Translations under genes and position numbers: made by a program
NCBI RefSeq assembly: GCF_025149465.1
Contig: NZ_CP102275.1
Span: 434,001 to 498,000, forward strand
Length of the DNA stretch: 64,000 nt
Source: Thomasclavelia spiroformis DSM 1552
GTDB taxonomy: Bacteria; Bacillota_I; Bacilli_A; Erysipelotrichales; Coprobacillaceae
Direction: 5' to 3'
Notes under the pieces: generated by a model
Told to the model about the DNA's origin: nothing
What the model saw: the letters and a program-made list of their open reading frames with translations, nothing else
The model's database searches: none
Shown here: in pieces, positions 38,123 through 47,875 of the stretch
How the letters are laid out: each line of letters begins with the position of its first letter
Numbering within the stretch: position 1 is the first letter of the stretch

Positions 38123-38476
38123 ATGTTAGAAAATCATTGTGATTGTAAACCTAAAAATATTGAACTTGTTCAACAAGTTAAAGATAATATGCCAGCATTT
38201 GATGACATTATGGATTTATCCGACTTTTTTAAAATAATGGGGGATAGTACTAGATTACAGCTATTAATGTCATTGCAACAAAGTGAGATGTGTGTTTCTG
38301 ATTTAGCAAATGTATTAAATATGACTAAATCAGCTGTTTCGCATCAATTAAAAACACTTAGAGTATCTAAATTAATAAAATCAAGAAAAGAAGGAAAAAC
38401 GGTTATTTATTCATTAGATGATGCACACGTTCATGAAGTACTCGCTAAATCAATTGAACATATTAAAGAAAAGTAA
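38123..38476 (+). CDS. ArsR/CadC-type metal-responsive repressor
   Basis: 117 residues. The N-terminal CDCKP and the CVSDLANVLNMTKSAVSHQLKTLR winged helix match CadC-like repressors; the alpha-3 region has MCVSDL. The C-terminal DDAHVHEVLAKSIEH resembles the alpha-5 zinc site of SmtB/CzrA. It likely represses the divergent ATPase operon until metal binds. ATG 38123 follows AAAGGAG. Confidence 0.9.
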   Translation: MLENHCDCKPKNIELVQQVKDNMPAFDDIMDLSDFFKIMGDSTRLQLLMSLQQSEMCVSDLANVLNMTKSAVSHQLKTLRVSKLIKSRKEGKTVIYSLDDAHVHEVLAKSIEHIKEK

Positions 38477-38479
38477 CAA

Positions 38480-38541
38480 TAAAAAGAGTTATTAATATAT
38501 GATATATTGATATTGTCATTTTATGCATGACTCTTTTTTTA
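38480..38541 (+). terminator. Terminator-like hairpin after the ArsR gene
   Basis: AAAAAGAGT pairs at a distance with ACTCTTTTT and is followed by a T run. The inside is AT-rich and less ordered. Confidence 0.45.
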
Positions 38542-38666
38542 TACTTTGGTTAAACTATATAAGAGAAGATATTAAAAATATGCAATATTATGAATATTAC
38601 TTGTTAAATTAATTTAAATCAGATTTTTGTTTAATGATGAAAATAAAGATGCTAATGGAGAAAGTT

Positions 38667-38954
38667 ATGAATAATAAGATATATAAATTTAATGCTATAA
38701 TTGAAGCAGTGCCTGATGTAAATGGAGCTTATGTGCGTTTTCCTTATGATATAAAAAAAGAATTTGGTAAAGGACGAGTAAAAGTACATGCAACGTTTGA
38801 TGGCATAGCTTATGATGGTAGTATTGTAAATATGGGAATTAAAAATGATGATGGTTCAGTTTGTTATATTATTGGTGTGCGTAAAGATATACGTAAAAAA
38901 TTGAATAAGGAATGTGGAGATTCAATATTTGTAACAATTCAAGAACGTTGTTAA
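38667..38954 (+). CDS. DUF1905 family protein
   Basis: 95 residues. YKFNAIIEAVPDVNGAYVRF, GRVKVHATFDGIAYDGSI and the GVRKDIRKKL..CGD..FVTIQ end match DUF1905, a small beta-barrel of unknown function often fused to or near YdeI-type proteins. The ATG at 38667 follows GGAGAAAG. Single gene. Confidence 0.82.
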   Translation: MNNKIYKFNAIIEAVPDVNGAYVRFPYDIKKEFGKGRVKVHATFDGIAYDGSIVNMGIKNDDGSVCYIIGVRKDIRKKLNKECGDSIFVTIQERC

Positions 38955-39112
38955 AATGTATTATGTTTAAGATAATAGTTTAGAAATATTTAAGAATATA
39001 TTATAGAATTTTCTAGATTTTATTTTTTATAATGATAATAGAAAAATCACAAAATAAACTTATTTTGTTGAAAGGGAATATAACGTAACTAATATTAATG
39101 AGGTGTAAGATT

Positions 39113-41458
39113 ATGAAAGGATTGACAAATCAGGAAGTTCTAAAACGAATTCAAGAAGGACAAGTTAATACATTACCCAAACCTTTGGTTAAAAGTTATA
39201 AACAGATAATTTGTGAACATGTTTTTAATTTATTCAATATTTATAATTTTATTATTGCTTGTGCATTAGCATTAGTAAAAGCTTGGACAAGTATGTTTTT
39301 TATTGTTTTGGTAACTTCTAATGTTGTTATTAGAATATCTCAAGAGATTAAATCTAGAAATATGGTTGCGAAACTAAATTTAATTATTTCTCCCAAGACA
39401 AAAGTATTACGAGATGGTGTTGTTTTATCGATTGATAATGAAGAGATTGTTTTAGGAGATTATATTTATTTAGAAACAGGGAATCAAATACCGGCAGATT
39501 GTGTTGTTTTAGATAACGATGTAGAAGTAGATGAATCGCTTTTAACTGGTGAGGCTGATCCTGTATTAAAAAAAGCAGGTGATCATTTGTTATCAGGAAG
39601 TTTTATTATTTCTGGTGCATGTTATGGTGAAGTTGAGCATATTGGTGTTGATAATTATGCAGCTAAAATTGCAAATGAAGCAAGAAAACGTGAACCTGTG
39701 CAATCGGATTTGATTAAATTTTTTACGAAAGTAACAAAGATGACTAGCTTTTTGGTTGTGCCTTTAAGTATTATTTTACTTTTTCAGTCGTATGTTATTC
39801 GTCAAGAGGATTTATATACAGTAATAGTAAATAATTCAACTGCTCTACTTGGGATGTTACCAGTAGGCTTAGTTTTACTTACAAGTATAGCATTGATGGC
39901 TAGTGTTGTAAGATTAGGACAGCAAAAAGTGCTTGTACAAGAAATGTTTAGTATTGAAACATTATCGCATGTTTATGTTCTTTGTTTGGATAAAACAGGA
40001 ACATTGACACAAGGAAAAATGAAGGTAAAAGATGTTTATTCTTTTGATTATAATTTACCTTATCAAATAGATGAAATTATGGCTTCTTTTGTAGAAGGTA
40101 GTTTAGATAATAATGCTACATCACAAACATTATCTCAATATTTTAAAGGTAAGAGTAAATATAAAACATTGAGAAGAATTTCGTTTTCTTCAGCAAGAAA
40201 ATGGAGTGCATTGGAATTAGAAGATATTGGAACGATTATTGTTGGAGCTGGCGAATTTATTATTCCAGAACTTAAATTGCCACCTCAAGCAGAATTAGCT
40301 AAAAAGGGTGGGGCAAGAGTATTATTAGTTGCTCATTATCATGATTTTGATACATTTCAAGATAATTTACAATTAGCTACTCCTCTTGGATGTATTGTAA
40401 TAGAAGATCCTTTAAGAGATGATGCTTATGAAACAATTCAATTTTTCAAAAATAATGATGTAGAAGTAAAAGTCATTTCTGGAGATAATCCAGTAACAGT
40501 TAGTGCTCTTTCTAAACAAGCAGGAATTGAAACAAGTGATTGTTATATAGATGCAACTAAATTAGAAACAGATAAACAATTAGAAGAGGCAATATTAAAT
40601 TATAACGTAATTGGAAGGGCAACGCCTTATCAAAAACATAAGATGATTAAGATTTTAAAGCAACATGGTCAAAAAGTAGCAATGACTGGTGATGGTGTAA
40701 ATGATGTATTAGCATTAAAAGATGCTGATGTATCGATTGCTATGGGATCAGGATCTGATGCTGCAAAACAAATTGCTCAATTTGTAATGATTGATGGAAG
40801 GTTAAAAACATTAATCGATGTTGTAAGAGAAGGAAGATTAGATATAAATAATGTCACTAGATCAGCTTCTATGTATTATTTAAAAACGATTTATACTATT
40901 TTGATTTCTATTTCGATTATTATTTTAAATATTCCATATCCTTTTATTCCCTTTCAAATGACTTTGATGGATAATTTTGTATCTGGTTTTCCATCTTTTA
41001 TGATTTTATTTGAAAAGAATATTGATAAACAAAAAGAATCAATTGGTAGATATGTTTTAAGGTATTCTTTACCTAATGCATTAGCAATTGTTTTAAGTGT
41101 CATCGGATTGAAGTTATTAGCGGATCAATTGTCGTTAAATTTATCTGAGGTATTTACTGTTTTATATTTTTCAGCATCATTTTTATCTATTCATATGATT
41201 TATCGCATTTATTCACCATTGAATTTATATCGAGCTATTGTTTTGGTTTTAGATGTGACTGGTTTTATTATTGCAACTATGATATTCTGGAATTGGTTAG
41301 AGTTGGCACCATTAACTTTAAAGTTGTTTAAATATGTGTGCATAAATGTGGTTATTGGTATTGTTGTTGTAATGATAATTTCTAAAATTGTAAATTATTA
41401 TTTAAATAAAAAAAATAATTATTGTATTAATGACGTTAAGTGTAGTGAAATAGATTAA
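39113..41458 (+). CDS. CtpE-like cation P-type ATPase
   Basis: 781 residues. ESLLTGE (~142), DKTGTLTQG (~292) and MTGDGVNDVLALKDADVSIAM (~523) are the actuator, phosphorylation and hinge motifs. No CPC motif and no HMA domain, so it is not a heavy-metal pump; the overall pattern resembles CtpE-type ATPases (calcium in mycobacteria). About ten membrane segments. The ATG at 39113 follows GAGGTG. Ion is inferred only. Confidence 0.82.
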   Translation: MKGLTNQEVLKRIQEGQVNTLPKPLVKSYKQIICEHVFNLFNIYNFIIACALALVKAWTSMFFIVLVTSNVVIRISQEIKSRNMVAKLNLIISPKTKVLRDGVVLSIDNEEIVLGDYIYLETGNQIPADCVVLDNDVEVDESLLTGEADPVLKKAGDHLLSGSFIISGACYGEVEHIGVDNYAAKIANEARKREPVQSDLIKFFTKVTKMTSFLVVPLSIILLFQSYVIRQEDLYTVIVNNSTALLGMLPVGLVLLTSIALMASVVRLGQQKVLVQEMFSIETLSHVYVLCLDKTGTLTQGKMKVKDVYSFDYNLPYQIDEIMASFVEGSLDNNATSQTLSQYFKGKSKYKTLRRISFSSARKWSALELEDIGTIIVGAGEFIIPELKLPPQAELAKKGGARVLLVAHYHDFDTFQDNLQLATPLGCIVIEDPLRDDAYETIQFFKNNDVEVKVISGDNPVTVSALSKQAGIETSDCYIDATKLETDKQLEEAILNYNVIGRATPYQKHKMIKILKQHGQKVAMTGDGVNDVLALKDADVSIAMGSGSDAAKQIAQFVMIDGRLKTLIDVVREGRLDINNVTRSASMYYLKTIYTILISISIIILNIPYPFIPFQMTLMDNFVSGFPSFMILFEKNIDKQKESIGRYVLRYSLPNALAIVLSVIGLKLLADQLSLNLSEVFTVLYFSASFLSIHMIYRIYSPLNLYRAIVLVLDVTGFIIATMIFWNWLELAPLTLKLFKYVCINVVIGIVVVMIISKIVNYYLNKKNNYCINDVKCSEID

Positions 41459-41471
41459 GTAGGAATTATTG

Positions 41472-41499
41472 AAAAGGCAATGAACTCATTGTCTTTTTA
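41472..41499 (+). terminator. Terminator after the P-type ATPase
   Basis: AAAAGGCAATGA / TCATTGTCTTTT stem, three-base loop, followed by T. Confidence 0.75.
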
Positions 41500-41529
41500 T
41501 ATTTAAATATTATCTATATTAAAGAATTC

Positions 41530-41596
41530 TTGAGATTTTTTTTATTTTAGCTTATGATAAATATATGAAAATTATATTCATGAAATAAGAATTTAT
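41530..41596 (+). promoter_or_regulatory. Promoter and operator-like repeats of the rpiR gene
   Basis: TTGAGA at 41530-41535 and TATGAT at 41553-41558, spacing 17. Just downstream, ATGAA...TTCAT (41565-41582) and TGAAATAAGAATTTA (41582-41596) resemble the TGAAAT-N3-ATTTCA sites before fruK, suggesting autoregulation. Confidence 0.5.
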
Positions 41597-41625
41597 AAAA
41601 TTATTATTTATAGGAGTGTATGTGT

Positions 41626-42474
41626 ATGAAAAAAACAGTTATGGATAAAATTTGTTCATCTTTTGATAGTTTTTTTGATTCAGAAAAAAAGATAGCTAAA
41701 TATATTATTAATAATTATGATAAAGTTGTAGAAATGACAGTAGGGCAGTTAGCAAGTGCAAGTGGTTCAAGTGAAGCTTCAGTTTCACGTTTTTGTAAAA
41801 AGATTGGAGTTAAAGGATTTCATCATTTAAAAATTTCTCTTGCTAAAGAGATGGTTGAGTCGAATTTAAGTAATGATGAGGTTTCTAATCGTATATCAAT
41901 TGATGATATTGAACAATCGCTACAAAATATTTTAGCAAATAAAGTTGAAGAGTTAAAACAAACGATTTCAATGCTTAATATTGAAAATTTTAAAAAAATC
42001 TTAGAAATTATTGCTAAAGCAAGAAGTGTTGTTTTTGTTGCTGTGGGCAATACGATACCGGTAGCCATTGATGGAGCATTTAAATTTAATCAGATTGGAA
42101 AATTAGCATTATCATCAACAATTTGGGAAACACAAATTGGATATGTTTGTAATTTAACTAGAGATGATGTAGTTATTGCAATTTCTAATTCAGGAGAATC
42201 ATCTAGTGTTGTAATATCTTTAGAAACTGCTAAAGAACAAGGAGCAACGACGATTTCAATTACTAATAATGAAGAATCGACAGTTGCTAGTGTTAGCGAT
42301 TATCACATTACTACGGCAACTCGTGAAAAATTATTTCTTGATGGATATTGTTTTTCTAGAGTTACAGCAACTGCTGTGATTGAAATTCTTTATTTATTTT
42401 TAACTTCAATGAATGAACAGGCATATGTTAATATTGCAAAACATGAAAATAAGATAGCAGGCGATAAACTTTAA
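41626..42474 (+). CDS. RpiR/MurR family transcriptional regulator
   Basis: 282 residues. The N-terminal helix-turn-helix (about 35-65, VGQLASASGSSEASVSRFCKKIG) is followed by a SIS sugar-phosphate domain (about 115-250, VFVAVGNTIPVAIDGAFKF, VIAISNSGESSSVV). It probably senses a phosphosugar and controls the downstream fructose operon. ATG 41626 gives a 9-base spacing to AGGAG. Confidence 0.9.
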   Translation: MKKTVMDKICSSFDSFFDSEKKIAKYIINNYDKVVEMTVGQLASASGSSEASVSRFCKKIGVKGFHHLKISLAKEMVESNLSNDEVSNRISIDDIEQSLQNILANKVEELKQTISMLNIENFKKILEIIAKARSVVFVAVGNTIPVAIDGAFKFNQIGKLALSSTIWETQIGYVCNLTRDDVVIAISNSGESSSVVISLETAKEQGATTISITNNEESTVASVSDYHITTATREKLFLDGYCFSRVTATAVIEILYLFLTSMNEQAYVNIAKHENKIAGDKL

Positions 42475-42501
42475 TTTTTAAAGTTTATTTTTTTAAATTT
42501 A

Positions 42502-42518
42502 ATGAAATAAAATTTCAT
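42502..42518. promoter_or_regulatory. Candidate RpiR operator 1
   Basis: ATGAAATAAAATTTCAT, a perfect 7-3-7 palindrome directly ahead of the -35 box of fruK. Confidence 0.6.
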
Positions 42519-42527
42519 ATAAATATA

Positions 42528-42556
42528 TTGACGAAAATAATGTATCATGATATATT
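42528..42556 (+). promoter_or_regulatory. Promoter of the fruK operon
   Basis: TTGACG at 42528-42533 and TATATT at 42551-42556, spacing 17. Confidence 0.7.
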
Positions 42557-42563
42557 ATTCTTG

Positions 42564-42579
42564 TGAAAATAAATTTCAT
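42564..42579. promoter_or_regulatory. Candidate RpiR operator 2
   Basis: TGAAAATAAATTTCAT repeats the half sites of operator 1 just after the -10 box, near the start of transcription. Bound protein would block initiation. Confidence 0.55.
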
Positions 42580-42598
42580 AAAAAAGGAAGGCGTGAAG

Positions 42599-43504
42599 AT
42601 GATATACACGATGACAATGAATCCAGCATTAGATTATGTTGTTGATTTAACGTTATTTAAATTAGGGCGAGTTAATCGAACTGAAGATGAACATATTTTT
42701 TATGGCGGTAAAGGAATCAATGTTTCGGTAATTTTAAAGGAATTAGGTTTTGAAAGTACATGCTTAGGTTTTATAGCAGGCTTTACAGGCGACAAATTGC
42801 AGCGGGGAGTAAAAGAAGATTTAAAATTGAATACAAATTTTATTTGTGTTGAAAAAGGGATGACAAGGATTAATGTAAAGATACATAGTGATCAAGAAAC
42901 AGAATTGAATGGAATGGGACCAGTAATTGAACAAAGTGATATTGTAAGATTATTTGAAAGTTTAAACCAATTACAATCAGGCGATATTTTAATATTATCA
43001 GGTAGTGTTCCTACAACAGTATCTAAGACAATATATTGTGATATTTTAGAAAAATTAAAGGATAAACAAGTAAAAACAGTTGTTGATGCAACTGGTGAAT
43101 TATTAATGAAGACTTTAAAATATCAGCCATTTTTAATTAAACCTAATAATCATGAATTAGCAGAAATTTTTAATGTTGAACTTAAATCAATTGAAGATAT
43201 TGAATATTATGCTAGAAAACTTCAAAGTATGGGAGCAAAAAATGTATTGATTTCGATGGCAAAAGATGGCTCATTGTTAATTGATGAAACAGGTAAGAAA
43301 CATCGTTTAGGTGTATGTCAGGGAATAGTTAAAAATTCAGTAGGAGCTGGAGATTCAATGGTTGCTGGATTTGTTGCTGGATGTCTTTTAGATATGGATT
43401 ATTCTCAAATTTTAAAATTAGCAACTGCTTCAGGGGGAGCAACTGCATTTAGTCATGGTTTAGCAACTAAAGAAAAAATAGATGAATTAATTAAACAATT
43501 ATAA
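42599..43504 (+). CDS. fruK: 1-phosphofructokinase (PfkB family)
   Basis: 301 residues. TMTMNPALDYVVDL at the start and FYGGKGINVSVILKELG near 40 match FruK; the anion-hole GAGDSMVAGFVAG lies near 250. It phosphorylates fructose-1-phosphate from the PTS to the 1,6-bisphosphate. A tagatose-6-phosphate kinase role cannot be excluded. ATG 42599 follows GGAAGG; fruA is 13 bases downstream. Confidence 0.9.
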   Translation: MIYTMTMNPALDYVVDLTLFKLGRVNRTEDEHIFYGGKGINVSVILKELGFESTCLGFIAGFTGDKLQRGVKEDLKLNTNFICVEKGMTRINVKIHSDQETELNGMGPVIEQSDIVRLFESLNQLQSGDILILSGSVPTTVSKTIYCDILEKLKDKQVKTVVDATGELLMKTLKYQPFLIKPNNHELAEIFNVELKSIEDIEYYARKLQSMGAKNVLISMAKDGSLLIDETGKKHRLGVCQGIVKNSVGAGDSMVAGFVAGCLLDMDYSQILKLATASGGATAFSHGLATKEKIDELIKQL

Positions 43505-43517
43505 GGAGAAGGGAAAA

Positions 43518-45407
43518 ATGAAGATTACAGAGTTGTTAGATGTAAAAAGTATTGCTTTAAATGTTAATGTTTCTTCTAAGGATGAAACTATTGATAAGTT
43601 AATTGATCTAATGTATGAATCTGGAAAAATTAGTAATAAATCTGAATATAAAAAAGGAATTTTAGCACGTGAAGCTTTAAGTACAACTGGAATTGGTGAT
43701 GGAATTGCAATTCCTCATGCCCAAGTTGCTACTGTAAAAAAAGCAGGTTTAGCGGCAATGACTATTCAAAATGGTGTTGATTATGATTCGCTTGATGGAA
43801 AGCCAGTATATTTATGTTTTATGATTGCTGCTCCACAAGACGGTGGAAGTATTCATTTACAAGCTTTAGCTAAATTATCGACATTACTTATGAATGAAGA
43901 TTTTAGAAATGAATTGATGAATGCTAAGAGTGCTGAGCAATTTATTGAAATAATTAATCAAGAAGAAGCTAAAAAAGATGCTCAAGAAAAAAATGTATCT
44001 AAAAAAGAAGAATATCGTGTTTTAGCAGTTACAGCTTGTCCTACAGGAATTGCCCATACATTTATGGCAGCAGAAAATCTTACTAAAGCAGGTAAGGAAA
44101 TGGGTTATCCATTAAAGGCAGAAACTAATGGTGCTGATGGTGCAAAAAATGTATTAACAGCTAAAGAAATTGAAAATTGTGAGGGAATTATTATTGCAGC
44201 TGATAAAAATGTAGAAATGGCTCGTTTTGATGGTAAACCAGTCTTATCAGTTAGTGTTACTCAAGGAATTCAAAAACCTGAGGAATTGATTCAAAAAGTT
44301 ATCGATCATCAAGTACCAGTATATCATCATGATGGTTCAACTGTAGAAACAATAGAAAATAGTGAAGGTGTAGGACGTTCTATTTATAAACATTTAATGA
44401 ATGGTGTTAGTCATATGTTGCCATTTGTTATTGGTGGTGGGATTTTAATTGCACTTGCTTTCTTATTTGATGATTATTCTATTGATCCTGCTAATTTTGG
44501 AAAAAATACACCACTTGCAGCCTATTTAAAAACAATTGGTGAACAAGCATTTGGTTTAATGTTACCAGTTTTAGCCGGTTATATTTCTTATAGTATTGCT
44601 GATCGTCCTGGTCTCGCTGTAGGATTTATCGGGGGAATGGTTGCCAAGATGGGATGTACATTTACTAATCCCGCTGGAGGCGATGTTAATGCTGGATTTT
44701 TAGGAGCGTTACTTGCAGGTTTTGTAGGTGGTTGTTTGGTTATTGGCTTAAAGAAAGTGTTTTCTAAATTGCCTCAGGCTTTAGAGGGAATTAAACCAAT
44801 TTTATTGTATCCGGTTATTGGAATTTTATTAGTTTCAGTTATAACAACATTTATTAATCCGTTTGTTGGAGCAATTAATGATGCATTAAATGGATTTTTA
44901 AATGGAATGGGTGGTACAAGTAAGGTATTATTAGGAATGATTGTTGCTGGAATGCAATCAACAGATATGGGTGGACCTATTAATAAAGCATCTTATGTGT
45001 TTGCAACATCACAGCTTGCAGAAGGAAATTTTGAAATAATGGCGGCTGTTATGGCAGGTGGAATGATTCCTCCTCTAGCAATTGCCTTGAGTACAACATT
45101 CTTTAAAAATAGATGGACAAAAGATGAACGCAATTCAGGATTAGTTAATTATGTAATGGGATTAGCATTTATTTCTGAAGGCGCAATTCCTTTTGCTGCT
45201 AAAGATCCTTTAAGAGTTATTCCTTCATGTATTGTAGGAAGTGCAGTAGCAGGCGCTTTATCAATGTTTTTGGGATGTACATTAAGAGCACCTCATGGTG
45301 GTATCTTTGTTTTACCTACAATCGGTAATCCATTAATGTATGCTCTTGCTATCTTAATTGGAGCTATCGCTGGATGTTTAGTTCTTTCTATTTTAAAAAA
45401 ACATTGA
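43518..45407 (+). CDS. fruA: Fructose PTS transporter, EIIABC fused
   Basis: 629 residues. EIIA at about 1-150 with the phosphohistidine in IPHAQ (~67), EIIB at about 170-270 with the cysteine in TACPTGIAHTF (~172), and the EIIC membrane domain from about 290. It imports and phosphorylates fructose, or a related ketose, at C1. AGGAG precedes the start. Confidence 0.94.
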   Translation: MKITELLDVKSIALNVNVSSKDETIDKLIDLMYESGKISNKSEYKKGILAREALSTTGIGDGIAIPHAQVATVKKAGLAAMTIQNGVDYDSLDGKPVYLCFMIAAPQDGGSIHLQALAKLSTLLMNEDFRNELMNAKSAEQFIEIINQEEAKKDAQEKNVSKKEEYRVLAVTACPTGIAHTFMAAENLTKAGKEMGYPLKAETNGADGAKNVLTAKEIENCEGIIIAADKNVEMARFDGKPVLSVSVTQGIQKPEELIQKVIDHQVPVYHHDGSTVETIENSEGVGRSIYKHLMNGVSHMLPFVIGGGILIALAFLFDDYSIDPANFGKNTPLAAYLKTIGEQAFGLMLPVLAGYISYSIADRPGLAVGFIGGMVAKMGCTFTNPAGGDVNAGFLGALLAGFVGGCLVIGLKKVFSKLPQALEGIKPILLYPVIGILLVSVITTFINPFVGAINDALNGFLNGMGGTSKVLLGMIVAGMQSTDMGGPINKASYVFATSQLAEGNFEIMAAVMAGGMIPPLAIALSTTFFKNRWTKDERNSGLVNYVMGLAFISEGAIPFAAKDPLRVIPSCIVGSAVAGALSMFLGCTLRAPHGGIFVLPTIGNPLMYALAILIGAIAGCLVLSILKKH

Positions 45408-45425
45408 AAGGAAATTAAAAAAATA

Positions 45426-46091
45426 ATGAATAATTTAAAAGAAAAATGTGCTTTAGAAGCATTGAAATATATTAAAGATCAAAGTATTGTTGGTTTAGGT
45501 GGTGGTAGCACAATTGCTTATTTAGTAGAATTTTTAGCTAAAAAAAATTTAGATATAAAGATTGTAACACCATCTTATCAAACAGCAATGTTATGTTTAA
45601 AACACCAACTTTGTGTTGTACCTACATGGTCAGTTGACCATGTAGATATTGCCTTTGATGGTTGTGATGAGGTTGATTTAAAATTAAATGCATTAAAATC
45701 AGGTGGGGCAATTCATACAAAAGAAAAAATTATTGCTTCAATGGCTGATGATTATGTGTTATTAGTAGATGAATCAAAGGTATTTGAAAAATTGCCTTTT
45801 GATCATGCTATAACAATTGAAATAATTCCTGAAAGTATAAAATATGTACAAAAGAGATTAGAAAAATTAGGAGCTATTGTTTCTATGCGTCAAAGTAAAG
45901 CTAAAGATGGTTATACTATAAGTGACCATGGAATGTTTATTATGGAAGCTAAATTTAAAAATGTTGAAGATATTCAAGAATTAGATAATAATTTAAAAAA
46001 GATTACAGGAATTGTTGATACATCATTATTTGTAGGTAAAGTGAATTTTGTTTTATCAATTGATGATGATGGTTATATTCGTAAGTTTTAA
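45426..46091 (+). CDS. Divergent ribose-5-phosphate isomerase A-like protein
   Basis: 221 residues, RpiA fold throughout. The signature loops differ from typical RpiA: GLGGGSTIAY where GLGTGST is usual, DGCDEVD for DGADEVD, and LKSGGAIHTKEK for the KGGGGAL.REK region. It might isomerise ribose-5-phosphate or another phosphosugar handled by the operon. It lies 18 bases after fruA. Confidence 0.82.
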   Translation: MNNLKEKCALEALKYIKDQSIVGLGGGSTIAYLVEFLAKKNLDIKIVTPSYQTAMLCLKHQLCVVPTWSVDHVDIAFDGCDEVDLKLNALKSGGAIHTKEKIIASMADDYVLLVDESKVFEKLPFDHAITIEIIPESIKYVQKRLEKLGAIVSMRQSKAKDGYTISDHGMFIMEAKFKNVEDIQELDNNLKKITGIVDTSLFVGKVNFVLSIDDDGYIRKF

Positions 46092-46102
46092 AAGGAGATG
46101 AT

Positions 46103-47077
46103 ATGATGAAAAAATTAAATTGGGGTATTTTAGGAACTGGTTGGATTGCAACAGAAATGGCAGAAGCTTTAAATCGTGTTAATGGTGAAATATATGCTGT
46201 ATGTGATACGACTTTAGAAGCAGCTAAAAAATATGCAAAACGTTTTGGAGTACAAAAAGCTTATGGTAGTGCAGATGAAATGATTGATGATGAAAATGTG
46301 GATATTGTTTATATTGCTACACCACATAATTTACATTATCGTTTCTTGGTACAGTCATTAAAGGCAGGGAAACATGTTTTTTGTGAAAAGGCTATTACTG
46401 TAAATGATTCGCAGTTAGAAGAAGCGGTTGCTATTGCAAAAGAAAAGAATTTAGTAATTTGTGATGGGGTTACTTTATTCCATATGCCATTATTTAAGAA
46501 ATTGAAAGAGATTGTTGATAGTGGTGTAATTGGTGAAGTAAAAATGGTTCAAGTTAATTTTGGAAGTTGTAAAGAATATGATGTTACGAATCGGTTCTTT
46601 TCTAAAGAATTAGCTGGAGGAGCGTTATTAGATATTGGAGTTTATGCAACGAGTTTTGCTAGATATTTTATGAAAAGTAAACCTAATACAGTTTTAACAA
46701 CAGCTAATTATTTTGAAACAGGTGTTGATGAAACGTCAGGAATCATTTTACGAAATCCAGAAGGACAAATGGCAGTTATGGCATTAACAATGAGAGCAAA
46801 ACAACCAAAACGTGGAGTTGTAGCTGGTGAATTAGGGTATATTGAGGTAAATAATTATCCTCGTGGTGATGTAGCTACAATTACGTATACAAGTGATGGA
46901 CATGTAGAAACAATTGAACTTGGAGAAACTGCAAAAGCATTAGATTATGAAGTTTTAGATATGCAAGATTATATTTTAAATAACGGTGGACAAGAAAATC
47001 TTCAATATATCCGCGATGTTATGGCAACATTAACTGAAATTAGAAAACAATGGGGTATGATTTACCCATTTGAATAA
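46103..47077 (+). CDS. Gfo/Idh/MocA family oxidoreductase
   Basis: 324 residues. The Rossmann nucleotide loop GILGTGWIA opens the protein, then DIVYIATPHNLH and GKHVFCEKAITVN, the family EKP-type motif with A for P. It oxidises or reduces a sugar or polyol with NAD(P). Alternative ATG at 46106. Substrate unknown; context suggests a sugar from the same operon. Confidence 0.87.
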   Translation: MMKKLNWGILGTGWIATEMAEALNRVNGEIYAVCDTTLEAAKKYAKRFGVQKAYGSADEMIDDENVDIVYIATPHNLHYRFLVQSLKAGKHVFCEKAITVNDSQLEEAVAIAKEKNLVICDGVTLFHMPLFKKLKEIVDSGVIGEVKMVQVNFGSCKEYDVTNRFFSKELAGGALLDIGVYATSFARYFMKSKPNTVLTTANYFETGVDETSGIILRNPEGQMAVMALTMRAKQPKRGVVAGELGYIEVNNYPRGDVATITYTSDGHVETIELGETAKALDYEVLDMQDYILNNGGQENLQYIRDVMATLTEIRKQWGMIYPFE

Positions 47078-47078
47078 T

Positions 47079-47852
47079 ATGAATAAAAAATATTTCTTTT
47101 TTGATATTGATGGAACATTGACAGATAAAAAAACAAACAAAGTTGTTCCTTCAGCTTTAAAAGCATTAAAAAAACTTCAAGATAATGGACATTTTGTGGC
47201 AATTGCCACTGGTAGAGCTCATTATAAAGCTATTAATTTTATGCGTGAAATTGGTTTAAAAAATATGGTATGCAATGGTGGACATGGCCTTGTTGTTAAT
47301 GAACGGCTTGTTAAAAATGCGCCATTGGATTTTCAAAAATGTTTAGCTGTGATTGAACAAGCAAATCAACTTGGTTATGGAGTACTTGTTGCACCATATG
47401 ATAATAATGAAGTGTATGGAAAAGATTTTCTTTTTTTGAAACAAGCAGGTTTTAGAAAAGAACCATCAACATATTATTTTGATTCTAATTATGATTTTTC
47501 AAAGTTTAATGATATTTATAAAATGTATATTTCTATTCCTCAAAATCAAGAATATCTTTTAACTTTAAAAGATACAGTAGGCCATTTAAGGTTTGAAAAA
47601 GAATATTTAATGTTTCAACCTGATGAAAAAAGAAAAGGAATTAAAGGTATGATTGATTATCTTCAAGGTGAAATTAAAGATGTAGTTGTTTTTGGTGATG
47701 ATTACAATGATATTGACATGTTTCAAGGGGATTGGTATTCTATTGCAATGGGTAATGCTTGTAATGAATTGAAAAAGATTGCTAGTGAAGTTACTGATAG
47801 TAATGTTAATGATGGAATATATAATGTTTGTATGAAACATAATTGGATATAA
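47079..47852 (+). CDS. HAD superfamily Cof-type phosphatase
   Basis: 257 residues. FFDIDGTLTD holds the nucleophilic aspartate, IATGRAH the second motif, and VVFGDDYNDIDMF the metal-binding motif near the end. Probably dephosphorylates sugar phosphates. The ATG at 47079 comes 1 base after the upstream stop with no clear binding site, so it seems translationally coupled. Last gene of the operon. Confidence 0.88.
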   Translation: MNKKYFFFDIDGTLTDKKTNKVVPSALKALKKLQDNGHFVAIATGRAHYKAINFMREIGLKNMVCNGGHGLVVNERLVKNAPLDFQKCLAVIEQANQLGYGVLVAPYDNNEVYGKDFLFLKQAGFRKEPSTYYFDSNYDFSKFNDIYKMYISIPQNQEYLLTLKDTVGHLRFEKEYLMFQPDEKRKGIKGMIDYLQGEIKDVVVFGDDYNDIDMFQGDWYSIAMGNACNELKKIASEVTDSNVNDGIYNVCMKHNWI

Positions 47853-47875
47853 AGAAAAGTAATGGGTATAAAGTA

